A DNA stretch of 64,000 bases from Prado023 sp963798745. GTDB taxonomy: Bacteria > Actinomycetota > Actinomycetes > S36-B12 > CAIYMF01. The DNA lies in the NCBI GenBank assembly GCA_963798745.1, contig CAWCUF010000010.1, positions 1 through 64,000 on the forward strand. The letters run 5' to 3'. Positions 19,587 to 28,299 of the stretch are shown one piece after another. The notes below the pieces were generated by a model, which saw only the letters and a list, made by a program, of their open reading frames with translations, was not told where the DNA came from and searched no databases. The translations under genes were made by a program, and so were the position numbers. How positions within the stretch are numbered: the first letter of the stretch is position 1; each line of letters opens with the position of its first letter.

Positions 19587-19661
19587 GCGCCCAGCCTACG
19601 ACCGGGGTCCGGATACGGCATCCTGCACTGGGTGCACAGCGCACCACGACAAGGAGACATC

Positions 19662-19874
19662 ATGACCAACCGGACCTACCGCCTCACCGAGATCGTCGGG
19701 ACCAGCCCGGAGGGCGTCGATGCGGCTATCCGCAATGGGGTCTCCCGCGCCGGCAAGACCATCCGGCACATCGACTGGTTCGAGGTCGAGCAGATCCGGG
19801 GCTACGTGCGCGACGGTGAGGTGGACCACTTCCAGGTGTCGATGAAGGTCGGCTTCCGTCTCGAGGACGCCTGA
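19662..19874 (+). CDS. Dodecin, flavin-binding storage protein
   Basis: A 70-residue protein forming, by family knowledge, a hollow dodecamer that binds flavin pairs and buffers free flavin. Features match: TYRLTEIVGTSPEGVDAAI at 5-23, the flavin-stacking Trp in HIDWFEVEQIRGYV (W38), and the C-terminal strand VDHFQVSMKVGFRLED. AAGGAGACATC precedes the ATG. It is a monocistronic unit diverging from DUF3099 and facing the tldE gene end. Confidence 0.9.
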   Translation: MTNRTYRLTEIVGTSPEGVDAAIRNGVSRAGKTIRHIDWFEVEQIRGYVRDGEVDHFQVSMKVGFRLEDA

Positions 19875-19922
19875 GGCTCGCAGGCGTCCTCGAGCGACCC
19901 ATCGCGCCCGGCGAGCCGCGGC

Positions 19923-21296
19923 TCAGATGGCTTCGCTGGCGGTCGACAGGTGGAAACCGTCGATGACCAGCGGCGCCACGCGGCTGCGGGTGAACCAGTC
20001 GGCCCACTCCCGGGGCAGGCAGTCCACCGGGTCGCCGGCGGCACTGATCCGGGTCAGCATCCCCAGCGGGGTGTCGTTGAAGCGGAAGTTCCCGGCAGCG
20101 CCGACGATCTCACCGTCGCGGACCACGTAGACGCCATCTCGCGTCAGCCCGGTGAGCAGCAGGCTCTGGGCGTCCACCTCACGGATGTACCACAGGCAGG
20201 TCACCAGCAGGCCGTCGCCCATCCGGCCAACCACCTCAGCCAACGAGCCGGACTGCCCGTGCACCCCGGCGAGCAGGTTGTCGACGTAGGGCGTCAGCGC
20301 AAGGCCCGACTGCCCGGAGGTGCGCCGGGTGGTCAGCAGGGAGCGCAGCGTGCCGTCCTCGATCCACTCGGTCGGCCCGACCGGCAGGCCCAGGTCGAAG
20401 GCACTGCTGATCGCCGAGGACGAGGTGCTCTGCACGTGGTCGACGCACTCGAGACCCGGGGCGCCGGGGTCCGAGCGCAGCCAGAACGGCTGGTCTGTCA
20501 GCGACCGGCCCACCAGGGTCTGCCCGGCCCCGGCGCTGAACGCGCTGCGCCCGTCGATCGCGTCACGTGCCCCGGCGGACCAGAGCAGGTAGATGAGCAG
20601 GTCGGCCGCAGCCGAGGCCGACAGCAGGACAGGATGCCGACCGGGCTCGACCTCAACCTGGCGGGCCTGTGCGGCCAACCCGGCGCGCACCTCGTCGGGC
20701 GCACTGGCCAGGTCGAGGTCGGCCAGGTGCCGACCGGCGCGGCCCGCCCACGCCGAGCGGGTCCGACCGTGGGACTTGCCGCACAACTCGAAGCGCGCGC
20801 TGGGCTGGTGGTGGCGCCGGCGCAGCCCGGCTGAGGTCGCCAGGTACGTGGTGGTCATCGAATGCTCCGCGTAGCCGAAGTGCTCCAGGTCGGCGGTGGG
20901 CAGCACATCACCGAGCAGGGTGCTCACCGGATCCAGTGCCTGCGGCGAGGTCAGCACGGGTTCCTCGTCCCAGTCCGGCGAGGGCGCACTGGTGGGTGGA
21001 TCGCCGACTGCATCGTCATCGGCACCCGCGCCAAGCGCGGCCGCACGGGCGCGGACCACCAGCTCCGCCAGGTCGGTGCGGCTGCCCACCGGCCCGGAGG
21101 CGGTCCCCGAGCCCAGCCCGCCATCGATGCTCGGGTGGGCCAGGACAGTCACGCTGCGCGCCTGGGACATCCCGTTGGTCGTCAGGGTCGAGTTCGCCCA
21201 GCGCAGGTTGGCCACCCCGGACTCGGCCACGAGAACGGCCCCGCGCTCACCGCCGAGGAGCTCGAGGCCGACCTCGGCGATCTCCTGGGGCCTCAT
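19923..21296 (-). CDS. tldE: TldE/PmbA-type metalloprotease partner subunit
   Basis: A 457-residue member of the TldD/TldE (U62) family lacking the HExxxH zinc site, as expected for the non-catalytic half of the heterodimer. It contains HPVLLSASAAADLLIYLL near 240, FSAGAGQTLVGRSLTD, a C-terminal beta region with LLLTGLTRDGVYVVRDGEIVGAAGNFRFNDTPLGML (split here by reading), and ends in VAPLVIDGFHLS. In E. coli the TldD/E pair cleaves unfolded peptides and matures microcin B17 or antitoxin CcdA. ATG 21296 overlaps the tldD stop (ATGA), so subunit amounts are coupled. Confidence 0.85.
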   Translation of the reverse strand: MRPQEIAEVGLELLGGERGAVLVAESGVANLRWANSTLTTNGMSQARSVTVLAHPSIDGGLGSGTASGPVGSRTDLAELVVRARAAALGAGADDDAVGDPPTSAPSPDWDEEPVLTSPQALDPVSTLLGDVLPTADLEHFGYAEHSMTTTYLATSAGLRRRHHQPSARFELCGKSHGRTRSAWAGRAGRHLADLDLASAPDEVRAGLAAQARQVEVEPGRHPVLLSASAAADLLIYLLWSAGARDAIDGRSAFSAGAGQTLVGRSLTDQPFWLRSDPGAPGLECVDHVQSTSSSAISSAFDLGLPVGPTEWIEDGTLRSLLTTRRTSGQSGLALTPYVDNLLAGVHGQSGSLAEVVGRMGDGLLVTCLWYIREVDAQSLLLTGLTRDGVYVVRDGEIVGAAGNFRFNDTPLGMLTRISAAGDPVDCLPREWADWFTRSRVAPLVIDGFHLSTASEAI

Positions 21297-22825
21297 GCGC
21301 CCGCCTCCTGAGTCGTGTTGAGCACTCGCACCCCTTCGAACACCGCGGCCGGAGCGCCGTGGCTGACCGGGGCGACCTGCCCGGGTTGGGCCTTCCCGCA
21401 GTTCAGCGCTCCGCCGAGCAGGTAGGTGCGCGGCCCGCCCAGCGCACGCAGCGAGCCCCAGAACTTGGGCGTGCTGGACTGGTAGGCCACGTCGCGGAGC
21501 TGGCCGACGATTCGGCCTGCGCGGATGCGGAAGAACCGCTGGCCGGTGAACTGGAAGTTGTACCGCTGCATGTCGATGGACCACGACTTGTCGCCCACGA
21601 TGTAGATCCCGTCGTCGACCCCGGCGATGAGGCCCGCGACATCCGGGCCGTCGGGCGCTGCCGCCAGGCTCACGTTCGGCATCCGCTGGACTGGCACGTG
21701 GCCGGCCGAGTCAGCGTAGGCGCACCCGTTGGACCGGCCGAACCCGTGCTCGGCGGCCATCCGACGATCCAACTGGTAGCCCACGAGCGTGCCGTCACGG
21801 ACCAGGTCCCAGGACTGTGCGGCCACGCCCTCGTCGTCGTAGCCGACGCTGGCCAGCCCGAACGGCGCGACCCGATCGCCGGTGACGTTCATCAGCGCCG
21901 ATCCGTAGGCCAGGGTGCCGAGCTGGTCGAGGGTGGCGAAACTGGTGCCGGCGTAGTTGGCCTCGTAGCCCAGCGCGCGGTCGAGCTCGGTGGCGTGCCC
22001 GACGCTCTCGTGGATCGTGAGCCACAGGTTGGTGGGGTCGAGCACCAGGTCGTAGGAGCCCGGCTCGACGGTGGGCGCAAGGGCCTTCTCGGCGAGCCAA
22101 CCGGGCAGGGCGTCGATCTCGGCGTCCCAGTCCCACGACCCGTCGCCGAGCAGGTACTCCCAGCCGCGGGCGACCGGCGGAGCGCAGGAGGACATGTCGT
22201 CGAACCGGTTGCCGTCCACGCGCACCACGGTCAGCCCGCCGGCCACCCGAGTGCGCTGCTGCAGGGTCTGGGTACCGTGACTGTCGGCGTAGTGGGTGAG
22301 GTCGCGCGCCGCATCGAAGCGGGCGTCCACGTGCTGCACGTCCGGGCTGGCCAACAGGGTCGCGCTGCGTGCCTCGAGCAGTTCGAGCACCTCGGCGTCA
22401 GGCACGGTGAACGGGTCGATGCCGACCGGGTTGGCCCAGGCGGCCCCGGCGTGGACCGGCTCGGGGGCCAGGGTCACGCGCTCGCGCGCGGTCGGGGTGG
22501 CAACCCGGGCCAGGGCCACCGCGGTGCGGGCGGTCTGTGCCGAGGCTTCGGGTGTGACCCGGTCGGTGCTGGCGAAACCCCACACCCCGTCGACGAGGAC
22601 CCGCACACCGATCCCGGTGTCGCTGTCGGTGCGCACCCCCATGGCGCGACCATCGCGGGCAGGTGCCGAACGGGTACGGGTCCGGGTCACGCGCACGTCC
22701 ACGTGCTCGGCGCCCGCGCTCATCGCCACGTCGATCGCCGCTTGGCTGACCGCCGCCAGCGGCAGCGCCAGGAAGTCCGCCTCCATCGCGGCCCGTGCCG
22801 CCTCGCCCTCCAGTGCCCAAGACAT
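21293..22825 (-). CDS. tldD: TldD-type zinc metalloprotease
   Basis: The catalytic subunit, 510 residues. The zinc motif HESVGHATELD lies near 272. Other family blocks are FASTDRVTPE near 80, GSYDLVLDPTNLWLTIHE just before the zinc site, and the C-terminal GDKSWSIDMQRYNFQFTGQ and FRIRAGRIVGQLRDV. By analogy to E. coli it degrades peptides threaded into the TldD/E cavity. A TAGGGT element lies 7 nt upstream of the ATG, so it is probably leaderless and first of a two-gene operon. No obvious precursor-peptide gene is next to it. Confidence 0.87.
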   Translation of the reverse strand: MSWALEGEAARAAMEADFLALPLAAVSQAAIDVAMSAGAEHVDVRVTRTRTRSAPARDGRAMGVRTDSDTGIGVRVLVDGVWGFASTDRVTPEASAQTARTAVALARVATPTARERVTLAPEPVHAGAAWANPVGIDPFTVPDAEVLELLEARSATLLASPDVQHVDARFDAARDLTHYADSHGTQTLQQRTRVAGGLTVVRVDGNRFDDMSSCAPPVARGWEYLLGDGSWDWDAEIDALPGWLAEKALAPTVEPGSYDLVLDPTNLWLTIHESVGHATELDRALGYEANYAGTSFATLDQLGTLAYGSALMNVTGDRVAPFGLASVGYDDEGVAAQSWDLVRDGTLVGYQLDRRMAAEHGFGRSNGCAYADSAGHVPVQRMPNVSLAAAPDGPDVAGLIAGVDDGIYIVGDKSWSIDMQRYNFQFTGQRFFRIRAGRIVGQLRDVAYQSSTPKFWGSLRALGGPRTYLLGGALNCGKAQPGQVAPVSHGAPAAVFEGVRVLNTTQEAGA

Positions 22826-22832
22826 GGACGTC

Positions 22833-22838
22833 ACCCTA
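22833..22838 (-). promoter_or_regulatory. -10 element for leaderless tldD
   Basis: TAGGGT on the minus strand, 7 nt before the tldD ATG at 22825, no ribosome binding site. Confidence 0.45.
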
Positions 22839-22945
22839 GCCCCGCGGTCTGTGCTGGCCAGGGACCCACCATCCGCTCGAACTGGCTTCGGTCGGCTGCG
22901 GCGATGACAGGCGGGGGGCGCCGCGCGCGTGGCAGAGTTCGGCGC

Positions 22946-24595
22946 ATGTCGCTGATCGAGGTGCGCGTGCTGCGGGGGCCGAACGCAGACCTGACCGCCC
23001 CGGCGGTGCGGGTCACGCTCGGCCCCCCGATCCCAGCCGATCTGGACCCGCGTGATGTCGTCGACCGGATCGCCCGCGCGGCCGATGCATGGGTCGGACC
23101 AGCCATCAGCCGCGCGGGCTCCGACGGCACAACCGTGGTCGTGTTCCCCTGGGAGCGCGACGGCACCGGGGAGGCGCTCGGAGCGGCCCTCGGTCAGGTG
23201 CTGGACGGGGACCCGGCAGTGCCGCTGCAGTCGCGGGTCGAGGCCGCTGCAGCGGGCGTGCGCGCCGCCGACCCGGGCAACCCGCCGCAACTGATCGACC
23301 CGAGGGTCCCGACGGTCGCAGTCACCGGAACCAACGGCAAGACCACCACGACCCGGCTGCTCGGTCGGATAGCGGCCGAGGCGGGCCTGACCGTGGGGTG
23401 GAGCAGCACCGACGGGATCTATGTGGCCGGCGAGTGCATCGACCGCGGCGACTGGTCCGGCCCGGGCGGGGCACGGGCGGTGCTGACCGAACCGGGAGTC
23501 ACGTTCGCTGTCCTGGAGACGGCGCGGGGCGGCCTGATGCTGCGGGGGATGGGTGTCTCTGCGGTGGACGTCGCCGTGTTCACCAACGTCAGCGCGGACC
23601 ATCTGGGGCTGCAGGGCCTGGACACGGTCGAGGACCTCGCGTGGGCCAAGTCGACCGTGGTGCGCGTGGTGCGCCCCGGGGGCTGGGCGGTGCTCAACGC
23701 CGAGGATCCGCTGGTGCGCCGGTACCACGATGCCGGGCCGGGGCGACCCTGGTTCTTCGCTGTCGACCCGCAGGGGGAGGGTGCCGGGTTCGCTCGTCAA
23801 CTCGGCGCCCCGCTGAGCACGGTCCGCGCCGGCAGCATCGTGGTCGAGGGGTGGACCCGGGAGGTGGACCTCGGGCCGGTCATCGACATCCCCGTGACCA
23901 TCGCTGGCCTGTCGGCGGAGAACCTGGCCAACGCGCTGGCCGCGGCAAGCGCGGGGTTGGCGGTGGGCCTGCCCGCCGAAGGGGTGCGCGCCGGCCTGCG
24001 CAGCTTCGTCCCCGACGGCAGCACGAGCCCGGGCCGGATGAACCTCTGGTCGGTGCCCACCTCCGACGGTGGCTCGGCGACGGTCATCCTCGACTTCGCC
24101 CACAACGAGGCCGGGACGACCGCCCTGCTGCGGGTGGGCACCGGCTTGCGCCGGCCGGGCGCGCGGCTGCACGTCTCGATCGGCAACGCGGGGGATCGCA
24201 CCGATCAGGGCATCTTCGACGTCGGGCTGCTGGCCGCGAAGGCTGCCGACACGGTGTCGCTCGCGGCCAAGTCCGCCTATCTGCGCGGGCGCAGCCAGGC
24301 TGAGATCGACGACCTCCAACGAGCCGGGGTTCGGGCCGGTGGTCGCGAGGTGGTCGACGAGTTGCCCGACGAGGAGTCGGGGTTGCGGGCCCTGCTCGAG
24401 CGGGCCCGAGACGGCGACGTGCTGGCCATGATGATCCATCAGGACCGACGGGCGTGTGTCGACCTCCTGGCAGGGGTTGGAGCGACCCCCGACGACCCGG
24501 AGACGATCACCGCAAAGGCCCGCATCGCGCAGAGCGGTGCGTCACAAGGACCACGGTTGACACCGACCGGGAGAAGGCCGCGGCAATCCTGCTGA
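22946..24595 (+). CDS. Cyanophycin-synthetase-like Mur ligase without ATP-grasp domain
   Basis: 549 residues. The first line, LIEVRVLRGPNADLTAPAVRV, resembles the N-domain start of the true CphA in this window (IIETRVYRGPNVWSYAPAV). After only about 110 residues the Mur-ligase P-loop AVTGTNGKTTTTRLLG appears (126-141), followed by ETARGGLMLRGMG near 191, NVSADHLGLQG, LNAEDPLVRRYH and DFAHNEAGTTALL. These match the CphA M-domain blocks, where arginine is added. The roughly 375-residue ATP-grasp region that adds aspartate in CphA is missing. It may ligate an amino acid to a peptide or side chain other than the normal cyanophycin chain. CAGAGT lies 7 nt before the ATG. Cellular role unknown. Confidence 0.75.
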   Translation: MSLIEVRVLRGPNADLTAPAVRVTLGPPIPADLDPRDVVDRIARAADAWVGPAISRAGSDGTTVVVFPWERDGTGEALGAALGQVLDGDPAVPLQSRVEAAAAGVRAADPGNPPQLIDPRVPTVAVTGTNGKTTTTRLLGRIAAEAGLTVGWSSTDGIYVAGECIDRGDWSGPGGARAVLTEPGVTFAVLETARGGLMLRGMGVSAVDVAVFTNVSADHLGLQGLDTVEDLAWAKSTVVRVVRPGGWAVLNAEDPLVRRYHDAGPGRPWFFAVDPQGEGAGFARQLGAPLSTVRAGSIVVEGWTREVDLGPVIDIPVTIAGLSAENLANALAAASAGLAVGLPAEGVRAGLRSFVPDGSTSPGRMNLWSVPTSDGGSATVILDFAHNEAGTTALLRVGTGLRRPGARLHVSIGNAGDRTDQGIFDVGLLAAKAADTVSLAAKSAYLRGRSQAEIDDLQRAGVRAGGREVVDELPDEESGLRALLERARDGDVLAMMIHQDRRACVDLLAGVGATPDDPETITAKARIAQSGASQGPRLTPTGRRPRQSC

Positions 24596-24762
24596 TCCCC
24601 GCCGCAACTGTGCCGCTGGGTGTCCTGCCCCTGCTCGGCTACGCGCTGGTCGGGGTCAACGGCATGTTCGCCGGAGCATGGACGGCACTGGCCTCGGTCC
24701 TGCTCGGCGGAGGGTGGCTGCTGATCCAGCTGACCCGCCGGGCCCGCAGTTGCACCGGCTGA
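24454..24762 (+). CDS. Possible small membrane protein overlapping the Mur ligase end
   Basis: A frame open from GTG 24454. Only its second half looks protein-like: from about 24574, KAAAILLIPAATVPLGVLPLLG and a second hydrophobic stretch form two membrane helices, ending in LTRRARSCTG. The first 35 residues are Arg/Pro-rich and overlap the preceding gene by 142 bp, so the real start is probably further in, perhaps a non-standard codon near 24550. No family recognised. It may be translated from the upstream message. Confidence 0.3.
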   Translation: MCRPPGRGWSDPRRPGDDHRKGPHRAERCVTRTTVDTDREKAAAILLIPAATVPLGVLPLLGYALVGVNGMFAGAWTALASVLLGGGWLLIQLTRRARSCTG

Positions 24763-25181
24763 CCACCCCCATCCACACACCCAGCGGACGGCCACGCCCA
24801 GCGCCGCCCACTACCCGATGGAGCTTCCCACCCTGCCCCCCACGGATCCTGAACGGCCGGGCAGGTCTGTGCACCGGATTGGGTGAGTCCTCGTCCTGTG
24901 CTGATGGGGCCCCGCCACTGGACCGCACCGTGCTGCGCCCAGCCGCCCCGCAGGCCATGTGACCCCAGAGCGCGGCCAGCTCGGGTTGCGCCAGAGAAGG
25001 GCGCCGACGAAGTGGAGATCACCGACTACCACTGAGCAGGAGGAGCATGACTGCAGGCATCACAACAGCCCGGAGTGTTCCGGCCGAAGGTCCCCTACCG
25101 GCAACGGCATCCGGCCCTGACACTGCTGTCGACTGCGACGCCGTGCACTTGTGTCGCCTCACCCCGATCACCGGAGTGTTC
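24763..25181. other. Intergenic stretch with orphan ribosome binding site
   Basis: No complete gene is seen. A short open tail reads ...GADEVEITDYH and stops at 25033-25035. It is followed at once by AGGAGGAG and an ATG at 25047 whose frame runs into the GNAT gene but encodes an unconvincing 49-residue leader. This looks like the remains of an older gene boundary rather than an active gene. Confidence 0.4.
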
Positions 25182-25187
25182 TACGGT
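25182..25187 (+). promoter_or_regulatory. -10 element for leaderless GNAT gene
   Basis: TACGGT, 6 nt before the ATG at 25194. This placement decides the start against the in-frame ATG at 25047. Confidence 0.45.
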
Positions 25188-25193
25188 GGGCCG

Positions 25194-25799
25194 ATGAGCA
25201 CCGACGCGCGCACCGATGCGACGTTCGAGGTTCGTCCTCTCGATGCCGACACGTGGCCGGCGTTCGAAGCCCTGGTGCAGCGGCACAACGGTATCTTCGG
25301 CGGCTGCTGGTGCATCTGGTTCCATCCCGACGGCCCCGAGCGTGGGCAGGGGGCCGAAGCCAACCGGGAACTGAAGAAGAAGTACGTCGCGGCCGGCGCC
25401 GCCCACGCGGCCCTGGTGATGGACGGCGAGGATGCCATCGCGTGGGCGGAGTACGGCACGCCGACCGAGCTACCCACCATCCATCATCGCAAGCAGTACG
25501 ACGCCGAGAAGGACGGCGACCCGGACTATCGGATCACCTGCGTCTTCGTCGATCGGAGGTACCGCCGCCGGGGCATCACCGAGATCGCGATCCGTGGTGC
25601 CCTCGACCTCATCGAGCAAACCGGTGGCGGCGTGGTCGAGGCCTATCCACACGACCTGACGCGCCAGACGAAGAAGTTGTCCTCGTCGTTCCTCTACAAC
25701 GGCACTCGCCAGCTCTACGAACGACTCGGCTTCACCTACGTCCGACCGAAGGGGCTGAAGAACTGCGTGATGTCGATCGACGTGCCTGCCCGCCCATGA
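25194..25799 (+). CDS. GNAT-family N-acetyltransferase
   Basis: 201 residues. The acetyl-CoA fold begins at FEVRPLDADTWPAFEAL (9-25). An unusual insert GIFGGCWCIWFHPDGPE near 33 holds a Cys/Trp cluster. The core strand-helix ITCVFVDRRYRRRGITEIAIRGAL near 114-137 is the pyrophosphate-binding R/Q-x-x-G-x-A region. RLGFTYVRPKGLKNCVM closes the domain. The CWCIWFHPDG type belongs to a GNAT subfamily often annotated without substrate. Start at 25194 is supported by TACGGT 6 nt upstream; an in-frame ATG at 25047 has a better Shine-Dalgarno but would add a non-homologous leader. Confidence 0.8.
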   Translation: MSTDARTDATFEVRPLDADTWPAFEALVQRHNGIFGGCWCIWFHPDGPERGQGAEANRELKKKYVAAGAAHAALVMDGEDAIAWAEYGTPTELPTIHHRKQYDAEKDGDPDYRITCVFVDRRYRRRGITEIAIRGALDLIEQTGGGVVEAYPHDLTRQTKKLSSSFLYNGTRQLYERLGFTYVRPKGLKNCVMSIDVPARP

Positions 25800-25839
25800 G
25801 AGCAGCGCACGCAGGGAGACCGGGGGCCACCCCATGGTC

Positions 25840-25845
25840 TAGGTT
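25840..25845 (+). promoter_or_regulatory. -10 element for leaderless GDSL hydrolase
   Basis: TAGGTT, 6 nt before the ATG at 25852. Confidence 0.45.
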
Positions 25846-25851
25846 CCATGC

Positions 25852-26658
25852 ATGAACCCCCAACTCCGCCGTGTCATGTCCGCCGTCGCTGGTCTGGTCC
25901 TGGTCGCCCCGGTCGTCCTCGCAGCCACCGCCGCCTCGGCCACGCCACGGCAGCCCGCTGAGTACGACGCCCTCGGTGACTCCTTCGCCTCCGGCTACGG
26001 CGTCCTGCCCGTCACAGCGCCATGCGGCCAGTCCCAGGCCGCCCCTGCCGTGCAGCTTGACGGCCGGATGAAGATCGCCCTCGATGACTTCGTGGCCTGC
26101 GCCGGCGCCAAGACCACGGACATGGGGCCACAGTTGGTCTTCCTCGACGACGACACCGACCTTGTCACGATCAGCATCGGTGGCAACGACATCGGTTGGG
26201 GCAACACCGTGGGGGCATGTCTCTTCTACCCCGACGCTGTGTGCGCCGATGCGATAGCGGCCACGAGGAAGGCCATCACGAACGTCCTGCCGAGCCTCCT
26301 CGACTCCGTCTACTCGCAGGTGTCGACAGACGCGCCGAACGCACACGTGGTCGCCACGGGCTACCCGCGGCTCTTCTCGCCGAAGTTCGGCGACTACCTC
26401 GGCGCCTCGACATCCGAGCAGGTGGCACTCAACGATGGGGCAGACCTGCTCAACGCAGTGATCGCCGCGGAGTCAGCCAGGTACGGCTTCCAATTCGTGG
26501 ACGTCACCAAGCGGTTCGTGGGGCATGGGGTCAACGCCCCGAAGGCATGGATCAACGGCTGGGATGACCCAGCAGGCGCATTCCACCCGAACATCAACGG
26601 CTACAGGGCGTACACGGCAGCCCTGACCTCGCAGATCAACCCCAAGCAGTTGCGTTAG
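25852..26658 (+). CDS. Secreted SGNH/GDSL lipase or esterase
   Basis: 268 residues with a signal peptide (RR then a hydrophobic stretch 9-25, cleavage likely after ATAASA-type sequence near 31). The mature enzyme shows all SGNH blocks: block I YDALGDSFASGYGV with nucleophile Ser near 43, block III SIGGNDIGWG near 104 for the oxyanion Gly and Asn, and block V AFHPNINGY with the catalytic His near 250. Cysteine pairs (CGQSQ/CAGAK and CLFYPDAVC) fit the disulfides of Streptomyces-type extracellular lipases. Likely hydrolyses esters of lipids or plant polymers outside the cell. Confidence 0.87.
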   Translation: MNPQLRRVMSAVAGLVLVAPVVLAATAASATPRQPAEYDALGDSFASGYGVLPVTAPCGQSQAAPAVQLDGRMKIALDDFVACAGAKTTDMGPQLVFLDDDTDLVTISIGGNDIGWGNTVGACLFYPDAVCADAIAATRKAITNVLPSLLDSVYSQVSTDAPNAHVVATGYPRLFSPKFGDYLGASTSEQVALNDGADLLNAVIAAESARYGFQFVDVTKRFVGHGVNAPKAWINGWDDPAGAFHPNINGYRAYTAALTSQINPKQLR

Positions 26659-26761
26659 AGAACCTCGGGTCCCTCGATGCGGCCCCCGCTCAGCGGCACC
26701 TCCTCAACCATCTGCTGATCCTTCGACGTCGAGCGGCAGGGCCCCGTACCTGAACGTCCCC

Positions 26762-27631
26762 TCAGAGCTGATGAGGCACCTCGACGGCGTCGATGAAGGC
26801 CTCCACCACCGCGGGACCGTCCGCGGCCACCACGACGTCGACGACGGACCCGGCCCGTGAGTGCCCGACCCGAACCAGCCGTCGGTCCACGACCGCCATG
26901 CGAGAACGCGTGACCTCGAACAGCTCAGGGTGGGTCAGGAACACCAGCGCTCCGGCGTCGCCCAGCATGTGGCGGCGCCGGACCCGCAGCAGCTCACCGG
27001 CGAGCCGCGCAGCAGGCGCGTGCGCGTTCCGCAGCTCAGCGACGACTGACGGCGGGACCACGACCGTCTCGAACAGATCCACGGCGTACACCGATGTCGG
27101 GAGGTTCGCCTCCAGCACAGCAACCGCAGCAGCCGGATCCTGGCCGACGTTGAACTCAGGCTCACCATCGACGACCAACTCGCCACCGACCAGCACGACC
27201 CTCTCGACACCCAGCCGCGACACGCAATGGGCGACGTTGGTCAACGGAGCGCAGCCGACCACTGTGATCCGACGGTTGGACACCAACTGATCGCAGAGCG
27301 CCAGCACGTCCGTGGTCGGCTCGCGCAGGGGGCTCGCCGGTCTCACGGTCACACCACCCAGACCGTCGGGACCGTGATCCGTAGGCCCGGTTCGAGCACC
27401 GCGTCCCTCAGTCGAGACCGCCGCACCGGCCGCCACAGGGACTGAAGACTGACCAACTACCGCCAACACGGTGGCAGCGTTTCGAGCCCCCACATCGACG
27501 GGCACGTTCCCGACCACCGCCGATACCCCCACGACGTCGAGTCGCGAGGTCGACGTTGCGTACAGCAGCGCCAACGCGTCATCGATCCCGGTGTCGACAT
27601 CAACCAGCACTCTGGTCGGCACCTCGGTCAC
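26762..27631 (-). CDS. Inosine/uridine-preferring nucleoside hydrolase
   Basis: 289 residues. The calcium- and ribose-binding DVDTGIDDALAL motif is at 10-21, where family members carry DxDxGxDD. VVGVSAVVGNVPVD near 38 and GPDGLGG near 88 match the IUNH fold, as do ITVVGCAPLTNVA near 120 and EFNVGQDPAAA near 158 with the Asn-Asp pair. It splits the N-glycosidic bond of nucleosides for base salvage. The base preference cannot be told. GTG 27631 has GGGAGG 8 nt upstream, which can equally be read as a GAGGAT -10 for a leaderless start. Confidence 0.87.
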   Translation of the reverse strand: MTEVPTRVLVDVDTGIDDALALLYATSTSRLDVVGVSAVVGNVPVDVGARNAATVLAVVGQSSVPVAAGAAVSTEGRGARTGPTDHGPDGLGGVTVRPASPLREPTTDVLALCDQLVSNRRITVVGCAPLTNVAHCVSRLGVERVVLVGGELVVDGEPEFNVGQDPAAAVAVLEANLPTSVYAVDLFETVVVPPSVVAELRNAHAPAARLAGELLRVRRRHMLGDAGALVFLTHPELFEVTRSRMAVVDRRLVRVGHSRAGSVVDVVVAADGPAVVEAFIDAVEVPHQL

Positions 27632-28299
27632 CCCACGATCCTCCCAGCCCAGGCCAGAATGGGATGTGGGTACCTGGAAGCGCACGGCCGCGGACCCTGC
27701 CGTCGAGTTGGTCGCTCTGGGCACTCACGCAGGACGGTCGCGCCGACCTCGCCGTAGATGTGGTCGTTCTTGCAGCACTTCGAGCCACCGGCAACGACCA
27801 ACTCTGCGGCAAGGTTCGCTCCGACCCGATGTGGCCGAGTCAATTGCGACCGGGTTGGCGGCAAGGAAGCCGCGGGATGGGCCGAGGTCAGGCCTCAGTA
27901 CGCATCGGCACTCGACCCGCCTCAGTGGGGCGACGAGCACCCGAACCGCGTCTGGCCCGACCCAGTCCCTCGGCAACTCGCGCAGAGCCGGGGACGACAT
28001 CTCAGATTGAGGCTGACCCGACCCGGTGCTTCGAGGCCCTGGACACAACGTCTTGTGATGTCTTGAATTCTTCGACCGGGTGGGGACTTGCCCGGCCAAC
28101 GTCGCCGTCTTGAAGAAGGGCCGCGCCAAGCGGTGCGCTCGCGCACCCTGGAGCGCATGTGCGAGGTCCGCGGCTGCCATCCCGACGACCGGCTCGAGTG
28201 GATATCCGAAAACCTCGACGACTGACCGCCACGGAACTGAACAGTGGTGGGAGCGCTCGGGACCACCGGCCACCTCATCGGCCCGGGCGAATCGGTGCC
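27632..28299. other. 668-bp stretch without a confident gene
   Basis: Several short frames look locally protein-like but none is complete. On the minus strand KCCKNDHIYGEVGATVLREC (27736-27795) and RELPRDWVGPDAVRVLVAPL (27940-28000) lie in different frames. On the plus strand a frame ending at 28225 reads TLERMCEVRGCHPDDRLE then WISENLDD. The stretch around 28045-28075 is less G/C-rich than its surroundings. Probably one or more decayed genes between the nucleoside hydrolase and the cyanophycin operon. Confidence 0.4.
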
